From NCBI GenBank assembly GCA_016617855.1, contig JAECUM010003673.1, positions 1-64,000 on the forward strand: a DNA stretch of 64,000 bases. Reading direction: 5' to 3'. This DNA comes from Megalonaias nervosa. Its lineage: Eukaryota > Mollusca > Bivalvia > Unionida > Unionidae. Below the pieces are notes generated by a model. That model was not told the DNA's origin, searched no databases, and saw nothing but the letters and a program-made list of their open reading frames with translations. This document shows, piece by piece, positions 56,025 to 64,000 of the stretch (positions are counted from its first letter, which is position 1; the number at the start of each line of letters is the position of its first letter). The position numbers and the translations under genes were made by a program.

Positions 56025-58895
56025 CAGTGCAGTCTCTAATACAACATGTACATATATATGTCTTCAGTATATCACAGCACCTTGTATAACACAGTTGTGG
56101 CCTCAGTATATTGCATTCCTTCATACAATATGGCTATGGCCTCAGTATATTGTAGTCCCTTATATGGCTATGACCTCAGTATAGCATAGTCCCCAGTATG
56201 ACATGGCTATGCCCTCAGTATAGTGTAGTCCCTTGCATGATATGGTTACACCCTCAGTATAGTATAGTCCCTTATATGACATGGCTATGCCCTCAGTATA
56301 GTGTAGTCCCTTGCATGACATGGTTATACCCTCAGTATAGTGTAGTCCCTTATATGACATGGCTATGCACTCAGTATAGTGTAGTCCTTGGTATGCCTCA
56401 TATGACATGGCTATGGCCTCAGTATAGCACAGTCCCTCATAACCACACAATGACCTCATTATAGCACAGTCCATTGTACAACAATGCTATGGCCTCATTA
56501 TAGCACAGTCCTTTGTGCAACATGGCTATGGCCTCATTATAGCACAGTCCCTTGTGCAACATGGCTATGGCCTCATTATAGCACAGTCCCTTGTACAACA
56601 ATGCTATGGCCTCATTGTAGCACAGTCCCTTGTACAACAATGCTATGACCTCATTATAGCACAGTCCTTTGTGCAACATGGCTATGGCCTCATTATAGCA
56701 CAGTCCCTTGTGCAACATGGCTATGACCTCATTATAGCATAGTCCCTTGTACAACATGGCTATGGCCTCAGTATAGCTCAGTCCCTTGTACAACAATGCT
56801 ATGGCCTCATTATAGCACAATCCCTTGTACAACAATGCTATGGCCTCATTATAGCACAGTCCCTTGTACAACATGGCTATGTCCTTGGTATAGCACAGTC
56901 CCTTGTACAACAATGCTATGACCTCATTATAGCACAATCCCTTGTACAACAATGCTATGGCCTCATTATAGCACAGTCCCTTGTACAACATGGCTATGGC
57001 CTTGGTATAGCACAGTCCCTTGTACAACAATGCTATGGCCTCATTATAGCACAGTCCCTTGTACAACATGGCTATAGCCTTGGTATAGCACAGTCCCTTG
57101 TACAACAATGCTATGACCTCATTATAGCCCAGTCCCTTGTACAACATGGCTATGGCCTTGGTATAGCACAGTTCCTCATACAACATGGCTATGTCCTCAT
57201 TATAGCACAGTTCCTTGTACAACAATGCTATGGCCTTGGTATAGCACAGTCCCTTGTACAACAATGCTATGGCCTCATTATAGCACAGTCCCTTGTACAA
57301 CATGGATATGGCCTTGGTATAGCACAGTTCCTCATGCAACAATGCTATGTCCTCATTATAGCACAGTCCCTTGTACAACATATCCATGGCCTTGGTATAG
57401 CACAGTTCCTCATACAACATGGCTATGTCCTCATTATAGCACAGTCCCTTGTACAACATGGCTATGGCCTTGGTATAGCACAGTCCCTTGTACAACAATG
57501 CTATGGCCTCATTATAGCACAGTCCCTTGTACAATATGGCTATGGCCTTGGTATAGCACAGTTCCTCATAAAACATGGCTATGGCCTCATTATAGCACAG
57601 TCTCTTGTACAACATGGCTATAGCCTTGGTATAGCACAGTTCCTCATACAACAGTGCTATGGCCTCATTATAGCACAGTCGCTTGTACAACATGGCTATG
57701 GCCTTGGTATAGCACAGTCCCTTGTACAACAATGCTATGACCTCATTATAGCACAGTCCCTTGTACAACATGGCTATGGCCTCGGTATAGCACAGTCCCT
57801 TGTGCAACATATCTATGGCCTTGGTATAGCACAGTCCCTTGTACAACAATGCTATGGCCTCATTAGAGCACAGTTTCTTGTACAACATGGCTATGGCCTC
57901 GGTATAGCACAGTCCCTTGTACAACATATCTATGGCCTTGGTATAGCACAGTCCCTTGTACAACAATGCTATGGCCTCATTATAGCACAGTCCCTTGTAC
58001 AACATGGCTATGGCCTCAGAATAACACAGTCCCTTGTACAACATGGCTATGGCCTTGATATAGCACAGTCACTTGTACAACATGGCTATGGCCTCAGTAT
58101 AGCACAGTCCCTTGTACAACATATCTATGGCCTTGGTATAGCACAGTCCCTTGTACAACATATCTATGGCCTTGGTATAGCACAGTTCCTCACACAACAT
58201 AGCTATGTCCTCATTATAGCACAGTCCCTTGTACAACATGGCTATGGCCTCAGGATAGTGCAGTCCATCATATAACATTGATATGACATCAGTATAGTGT
58301 AGTCCCTTATATGACATGGCTGGCCTCAGTATGATACACTCTCTCATATAACCAGGCTATGGACTCAGTATTGCACAGTCCCTTGTATAATGTGATTATG
58401 GCCTCAGTACAGCACAGTTTCTCATACAACATGGCTATGACCTCAGTTTTGTGCAGTCCCCTTCATGACATGGCCATGGAATGAGTATAGTATAGTCCCT
58501 TGCATGATATGGCTATGACCTCAGTATAGTGCAATCCCTCATACAACCAGGCTACAGAATTGGTATAGTAGTCCCTCGTATAATGTGATAATGGCCTCAA
58601 TATAGCACAGTTCCTTGTACAACATGGCTATGACCTCAGAATAGTGCAGTCCCTCTTATAACATGGCTATGACCTCAGTATAGTGTAGTCTCTCTTATAA
58701 GATTGCTATGGCCTTTGTATAGTGTAGCCCCTATTATGACATGGCTATGACCTCTATATAGTGTAGTCACTATTATGTCATGGCTATGACCTCTGTATAG
58801 TATAGTCACTATTATGACATGGCTATGACCTCAGTATAGTGCAGTCACTCGTACATGCACAATATGGCTATGGCCACAGTATGGAACAGTTCCTC
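56025..58895. repeat. 39-bp minisatellite, about 73 units, with 78-bp dimeric pattern
   Basis: Unit of the type 'gcacagtcccttgtacaaca' + '-tgctatggcctcattata'. 'gcacagtccc' starts at 56581 and 56620 (39 bp), and edge units have the same period (56174, 56213, 56252). In the centre two unit types alternate: 'aacaatgctatggcctcatt' and 'aacatggctatggccttggt'. Because 39 is divisible by 3, long frames stay open on both strands (535 codons minus at 56437-58044, 313 codons plus at 57334-58275) with a 13-residue period. No start context, splice signal or non-repeat domain supports a gene. Confidence 0.96.
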
Positions 58896-59068
58896 ATTTT
58901 CTATTTGTGATTTATTGAATGAATATTTTTTTATGCCACTGGGACTATAATGGTTGAAATAAAATATAGTTTGACCCATTTAAAGTAAATTATAAAATGT
59001 TATGTATATTTGGAGATACATTCACCCCAGGGTTGTAGTTTGGGTTGGACATGTTTTGGGGCAAATAT
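58896..59068. other. Unassigned spacer
   Basis: AT-rich, nothing recognised. Confidence 0.4.
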
Positions 59069-59069
59069 T

Positions 59070-59071
59070 TT

Positions 59072-59103
<32 letters not shown>

Positions 59104-59110
59104 TGTGTGT

Positions 59111-59202
<92 letters not shown>
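59070..59202. repeat. Long (GT)n tract
   Basis: About 66 GT units with two CT interruptions near 59102 and 59114. Overlapping frames of repeating C-V or H-T residues are artefacts. No SINE A body adjoins it, so it is independent of SINE A tails. Confidence 0.97.
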
Positions 59203-59204
<2 letters not shown>

Positions 59205-59269
59205 AGGGGTTGCTTTTCAACACTTGCACATCATTGAAAAAATATAGTAATTGGTCATCATTATGAAAT

Positions 59270-60292
59270 AAATAGAACTCCTCTTAAAAACCTTGCAGAA
59301 GAGTTTGGCCAAATTTGAGAGAAAGCACTTTGGAATTGAGGCCTTTCAATTTGGTACAAGTTAAGCCAGTCCACCATCAAATATTACAGCAGTTACTGAA
59401 AATAGAAAAACTTCTAAACAAGTTCTTTTTAAAAGCCACTTGACAGTATTTGACCAAATTTGACAGAAAGCAGTGGCAGGAAAGCCGTTGAGATTTATGC
59501 AAATGATAAAGATTCTTTATCACATATGACCACCATTACTAAAATAGAAAAACCTTTAAGCAACAACTTTATGTTAAAAGGAATGGGGCTAAATTCAGCA
59601 GGGAGCACCCTGACATGAATAGTTTTCAAAGACTACAAATAATGCCAATCCATTTTCAGATATGGTTGCCATTACTAAAAATAGAAAAATGTGTAATGGC
59701 TGCTTCTCACAGAAAGTGTGACAGAATTTGATAAATTTTGTTATAAATCATTCTAGCATAAACTTCTTTCAAATTCTGTACAAATTATGCACATCCATCA
59801 TCAAATATGGCTACCATTACCAGTCTATCCCATAGGGTGCACGACTGAAAGTCAAAAATCCTCATGGGGGTCAGACTGGGTACAAAACAATTGGTGGTAC
59901 TAAAACTGAGGGTCAGATTAAAATTTGGGGTATCTGAATGACAAATTAAAGTAAAGGGAAATGATGCATTTCTAAAAATGTAAAAGCCTTGGAGCATTAT
60001 CTCAAAAAGCTCTGAACAGAATTTAACCAAAATTTAACATGGAATTTTAGTTTTAACGCCTTTAAATTCTTGTTCAAATGATGATGTTTTCAAATATGGA
60101 TGAAAATGTACAAAATAAAGAAACTTTGAAATAGTTGTTTTCATAACATGTGCAATAAACAGAATTGGAAGAAATTTCTGCAGAGGGCATCATACTAAAC
60201 CAGATTTCTTGGCCAGCTGCTACAGCATTTAGCTTAAAGGTGGATATCAAGTAAGGTGAGCAATCTGAGTCCTACTTGAGTCTCTTGTTTAT
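59270..60292. repeat. Repeat J, second locus
   Basis: Same ordered blocks as 40620-42480: 'aaatttgacagaaagca', 'catcaaatat', 'accattactaaaaatagaa', 'ctaaattcagcagggagcac'. It ends near 'tgagcaatctgagtcctact' as at 43010. About six decayed units. The 81-codon minus frame at 59785-60030 is not recognised. Confidence 0.75.
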
Positions 60293-60338
60293 CCTTTTTT
60301 TACCAGTTAGCACTTAGAGGAGGGGGTCGTCATTTATT

Positions 60339-60540
60339 GCCTGGTGCTCAGCATTAAGAGGTTAGTGTTAGGACTGGTCGACCTGGTGTCAAAATAATGT
60401 AACTGGGTGGGACATGATGCCACATGTCTATGGCATAATGCCACAGTGCTAGACATCACTATAAACTGCTACAATGCAGACATCGTAGCGATATGACTCA
60501 GATTGTTAAAGCTACTTAAAAAAACAAAAAAAACCCAAAC
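60339..60540 (+). mobile_element. SINE A copy 12 (5' truncated)
   Basis: It starts at 'ctggtgctcagcattaagag', continues to 'gcagacatcgtagcgatatg' and ends in an A/AAC-rich tail ('aaaaaacccaaacaaac') instead of (CA)n. The tRNA-like head is lost. Confidence 0.9.
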
Positions 60541-60554
60541 AAACTTATAACAGA

Positions 60555-60690
60555 ATTGGTACAGGTTTAAATCTTATCATTGGACCTGAGTCTTGGTAGG
60601 CTGCCATGGTGTGTCACTGCATAAGGCACATTACACCAAAGGTCCTGGCACTAAACCAAGTCATAAAATGCCAGACCAATTTTTTTTAAG
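60555..60690 (+). mobile_element. SINE-like group D fragment
   Basis: 'gtacaggtttaaatcttatc' (B-box-like), 'gtcttggtaggctgccatgg', 'tgtgtcactgcataaggcac', 'taaaatgccagacca'. Decayed. Confidence 0.5.
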
Positions 60691-60749
60691 CAGTGGTGTT
60701 GGTACTCCTATGCATTTTAGTAGCATCAGAAAATTATTTCTCTGAGTTA

Positions 60750-60957
60750 ATAAACATTAGTGTCATCAAGAGAAATGTAGTATGCATGTATTAACATTAG
60801 TGTCATCAAGAGAAATGTAGTATGCATGTATTAACATTAGTGTCAAGAGAAATGTAGTATACATGTATTAACAGTAGTGTCATCAAGAGAAATATAGTAT
60901 GCATGTATTAACATTAGTGTCATCAAGAGAAATGTAGTATGCATGTATTAACTTTGA
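60750..60957. repeat. 40-bp minisatellite, 5 units
   Basis: 'acattagtgtcatcaagaga' + 'aatgtagtatgcatgtatta'. Starts at 60754, 60794 and 60834. One unit carries a short internal deletion. High identity suggests recent expansion. Confidence 0.95.
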
Positions 60958-61009
60958 GGTAAATGGAAGTGAGACTCAATAAAAAATAATAGTTGCTAAT
61001 TTCCGATGG

Positions 61010-61534
61010 TGCATTTCCGATGTGAAATCATGGATGACATGTAACAAGCTGCAGATGAATAATGATAAAACTGAAGCCATCCTGATTACAACACAAAGAC
61101 TTTCTCATTCACATCCTTTACCTCACACAATAAATATCAACAACACCAACATTAAATTCACACAGTCAGTATGAAACCTCGGTGTTACTCTTGACAGTAC
61201 TCTCTCATTGCACCAACATGTCATGAACATATGCAAGGGTGCACATCTTGAGCTGAGACGCATCAGCTCCATTTGCAAGTATCTTTCAGTTGATGCCACT
61301 AAAACACTTTTGTGTTCCTTAGTACTTTCAAGACTAGACTATTGTAACTCAATTCTGTCTGGTTCATCTCAATATCTACTCCAGAAACTTCAAAAAGTTC
61401 AAAACACTGCTTCTCGGATCATCCTTAGAGTACCACGATCAGAGCATGCCTCTCCCCTGCTCTGTACCTTACACTGGCTATCCATACGATCCAGAATTAA
61501 ACACAAAATTTGTTCTCTGTGCTATGTGTTATAA
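61010..61534 (+). pseudogene. LINE reverse-transcriptase C-terminal relic (jockey/CR1/L2-type)
   Basis: Read in one frame from about 61010, the translation shows SDVKSWM, then NKLQMNNDKTEAIL (61052-61093), NLGVTLDSTLSLHQHV (61175-61222), RLDYCNSILSG (61335-61367) and LQKLQKVQNTASRIILRV (61383-61436). This order is typical of the region after the catalytic palm ('thumb') in non-LTR retrotransposons of the jockey/CR1/L2 group. The upstream catalytic motif (F/YADD) and endonuclease are absent, so this is a truncated 3' piece. An in-frame TGA at 61172-61174 stands where related elements usually have Arg, consistent with CGA-to-TGA decay. The frame ends at a TAA at 61532-61534 that coincides with a switch to unrelated 'ataatga-ggg' repeat sequence, so the natural C-terminus is missing. 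Not functional. Confidence 0.9.
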
Positions 61535-62750
61535 TGATGGGCCTAATAGTGGGGGAGTGTTATATTTAATACTCGACCAGGAATGTAGAAACATCAAGTA
61601 GACACTTATATCACATTATGGTTACTTTATTGGAATGCATGCTTTAATTTGATAAGATTATCAGCAGCCACAGCAGAAATGCTCTGCAAACTGATCAGAT
61701 GAGGAAATCAATCTGAAATTAGTCACAATGCCGCATTCATTAATCTTTGCCTTTTGAGACTGTATTTACTATCATTTCAGCACCAGAGTAAAATTTAATA
61801 TATTTGATGCTTGATTGCAAAGCTAAGGCCATTTAAAAAAATATGTTTCTGGTAACTGAACTTACTTTTCTAAAATCCTGATGACTCCATTTTTATCCCG
61901 TCAGCCAATTTTTTTTTTACCAAACTTTGTTTTCACATCTGGTCAGTTTCTAACTTGTTGGTCATATAGGTATTTGGTATTGACCACAAGTAATTCTGTG
62001 TAGTTCATCATCAGTTTGATAATTGGAACTAAGGAGGAATAGACAATTTTTATGCTAACTACTGAGCAAACTTTTTTCAACTTTTTTCAAGTCTGGTACA
62101 AGAAACTGAATTTTTTTACTTGACCAGATAAACTAACTTCAATCAAGTCTTGGAAACCATCTGTTGTACTGGCTCCCTGGTAACAATCATGGTCTGATAG
62201 CTTCCAGGTTATCCCTTAATCCATGTGTGTTGGATGTAGGTTTTCTCATGTGGGGTGGGGTGGGGGAGATGTATGAAGCCTTTCTCAATGTCTCATATTA
62301 CTTCACAAGTACTAAAGAACCTTTCCATAAACTTGTTCAAATTGTGTTCTTTTCACTCTCAACTCAATTATATGGGCTAAACACAGGCAATGCATTGATT
62401 GCATTGAAGTTTGTTTTGGTACTAGTATACCTTAAAGCTAAATATTATTATTTGTATTTTTCTGGTTGTTCTTAAGTGTAAAAAATCACAGATTTCATTA
62501 CAAAATAGTATGTAAAAACTTGAATTACAAAAATACTAATAATTTTAATGCATTCATAGTGCTTTTAAAAATCTGCGTATTAAAATTTGCAGAATATCTG
62601 GTATTGCCTTTCTAATTGCAGCATTGCTTTTCTGATTACAGCATTGCTTTTCTAATTGTATTAAAGAAGTTAAAATGTAGTAAAATGATAGTTTCTGCAT
62701 ATTTTCTGATTGATCGTGATTAGATATAAACTTTTAAAATTTGACAGTGA
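61535..62750. other. Unassigned sequence with a short tandem repeat
   Basis: 61535-61565 matches the 'ataatgagggagtg' element words of 23844 and 54510. A 24-bp motif 'agcattgcttttctaatt' recurs three times at 62598-62660. The 103-codon frame at 62164-62475 has no recognised domain. Confidence 0.4.
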
Positions 62751-62755
62751 TCTTG

Positions 62756-64000
62756 TTCCATATGTACTCACTTATAACTTGAGCTTTTTACCAAAAAAAT
62801 GTTAATACAGAGTAAGGGTCATCTTACAAGCGAGAGGTAAAAAAAGAATCTGTCCTTACACCCTTAGCTTGTCAGGGAAAACTTGTGTTCTTTTCTCAAT
62901 TCACAATTTTTTGTAGAGTTGCTAATTATATAAATACAACCTAAATCCTTTATCACGCAAAAGCAGCACTGCTTTGTTTTTGAAGTGGAAAATCTGCAGC
63001 ACTATTTTCGTTTTTCTCTTCAATGTCTATGACTATGTGCCATGAATTTGATACTTGTTTAATGCCATGCCGAGTCCGTTTTCTCTAAAATGCACATCTG
63101 ACACCTATTCAGTTGCGGCAATCCTTTGATGTGATTTCAAAGACTGTATGATGAAAGTTTCTTTTACAAACTCCAACCTCAACCTACACGTAAATAATGG
63201 TTCAAGTTTATGAATGGCCAGTATTCTGTAAATTACAGTGTACTTTGTCAGATATCACACATCACGAATTGCTAAACTTAGGTACTTTCACCAGTATGGG
63301 GAAAAGAAAACATAATGCATATGAAGGAGCATCTATGTTAAAGGTTATAAACTTTTCAGAGAAAAACAACACTAGTGTTGCAGAATGTGAATTGGGTGTG
63401 TCAGAGAAATAGGTGTGTGCCTGGACCAAGAAAAAGTCAGTTCTAGTTGACAGTGCCAGACATCTGAAGAAACTTCGAATAATGGGAAGCCCTTATGCAA
63501 ATTGTGAGTTCAGTTTGAATGAGTAGGTTCTAGAGCAGTGTGTTTCAGGCACATTTGATGCAATCTGTGAAACAGAAGTTGCGGAGACATCAAATATACC
63601 AAGATGTGTGATCCCTGTTGGCACCACATCACTACCACAACCATGGGATGTTTGCCTAAACAAGCAGCTCAAGGCAAATACGTGCAAACAGTAGCACAAG
63701 TAGACTGAAGATGGCCCCAAAGAATTTACAAAAAAAAAACAAAAAATAGAACAGGAAGTGCATCCAGGGATTGGGATTGGGTGTGGAAGAAAATTCCCAG
63801 TGAGATGTTGGTCAAATTATATAACAAATGTGATATTTCCAATGCAATGGATGGGGCGAAGGATGACAACTCTTCAGTTATTTCATGCAAAATAATCAGA
63901 CGATGAGGAATTCAGAACTCTATTTGATAACTCTAATGATGATGATGATGATGAATTTTTAGGCTTTGAACCAAACAACATTTGACAACGTGAATTACAA
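62756..64000 (+). mobile_element. pogo/Tigger-like DNA transposon, internally deleted, right end outside window
   Basis: Left end 'ccatatgtactcacttataa' (62756 on) equals the MITE P terminus except at one base, and a subterminal inverse word 'ttacaagcgaga' lies at 62826. The sequence to 63290 is non-coding. A decayed transposase frame follows. The left flank is TT rather than the TA expected for this superfamily, perhaps by mutation. The right terminus would lie beyond 64000. Confidence 0.8.
63296..63985 (+). pseudogene. Decayed pogo/Tigger-like transposase, catalytic core deleted
   Basis: From ATG 63296 the frame opens with MGKRKHNAY, then LKVINFSEKNN, ELGVSEK and WTKKKSVL. This matches the N-terminal helix-turn-helix DNA-binding domain of pogo/Tigger/CENP-B-like transposases. 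Only about 50 codons later comes IPVGTTSLPQPWDVCLNK, the 'T-LQPLDV-NKPFK' block that normally lies some 200 residues further on. Its Asp (63647-63649) probably corresponds to the last catalytic acidic residue. The first two catalytic Asp regions are absent, so an internal deletion is inferred. In-frame stops lie at 63410, 63524, 63692, 63701 and 63893. Near 63835-63860 the recognisable SNAMDGAKDDN block is in another frame, indicating a frameshift. An acidic tail (SDDEEFRTLF, then NDDDDDEF) ends at TGA 63983-63985. Non-functional. Confidence 0.85.

Noticed and set aside
56437..58044. 535-codon minus-strand open frame as a repeat protein gene
   Set aside because: It lies wholly within the 39-bp minisatellite. 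The 13-residue period is simply the DNA period divided by three, other frames are open too, and there is no non-repeat domain or gene signal.
62756..64000. Functional transposase or domesticated pogo-derived host gene
   Set aside because: At least five in-frame stops, one frameshift and a missing catalytic core rule out an active or conserved protein in this copy.

Overview
This window looks like intergenic or deep-intronic DNA from a metazoan, most likely a lophotrochozoan and probably a mollusc. It is AT-rich and visibly poor in CpG. It carries several tRNA-derived SINE families, foldback MITEs, long (GT/CA)n tracts, many minisatellites, and the degenerate 'aggtcaaggtcact' and 'ccaaatttgac' long-period repeats that I associate with bivalve and gastropod genomes. 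The species cannot be fixed by reading alone. I find no host protein-coding gene, no rRNA and no convincing functional tRNA. Nearly all open frames are short AT-rich chance frames or run through tandem repeats.

Dispersed repeats fall into these groups. SINE A is about 320-340 bp, has a tRNA-like head and a (CA)n tail, and has 12 copies. SINE B is about 230-260 bp, has a tRNA-like head and an (AAC)n tail, and has 9 copies. SINE-like groups C and D are more decayed. A foldback MITE ('MITE P') with about 20-bp terminal inverted repeats (TIRs), TA target duplications and two internal hairpins has about 13 full or partial copies. Two unnamed dispersed repeats, G and H, each occur twice.

Layout. 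0-4.5 kb: degenerate repeats, one MITE, a short tandem array and SINE A. 4.5-12.5 kb: a 43-bp array, three SINE A, MITEs and one copy each of H, D and C. 12.5-20.2 kb: mostly featureless, with SINE A, B and D, MITE P and one copy of repeat E. 20.2-21.3 kb: a 20-bp satellite split by SINE B. 24-25 kb: a MITE split by a 937-bp solo-LTR-like insertion. 25-35 kb: SINEs A to D, partial MITEs and dinucleotide tracts. 35.5-36 kb: a 25-bp array. 38-43 kb: degenerate long-period repeats with SINE B and MITE P. 44-54.4 kb: a run of minisatellites, including a 73-bp array split by a triple-nested insertion. 56-58.9 kb: a 39-bp minisatellite of about 73 units. 59-60.3 kb: degenerate repeat. 61-61.5 kb: a LINE reverse-transcriptase relic. 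62.76-64 kb: an internally deleted pogo/Tigger-like DNA transposon that runs off the window.

The most informative relationships are these. The pogo-like relic at the right edge has the same terminal sequence as the MITE P copies, which suggests its family mobilised them. An ordered nesting at 51.47-52.29 kb gives relative ages for three element families. The 39-bp minisatellite has a dimeric higher-order pattern and stays open on both strands, but it shows no sign of being a gene.
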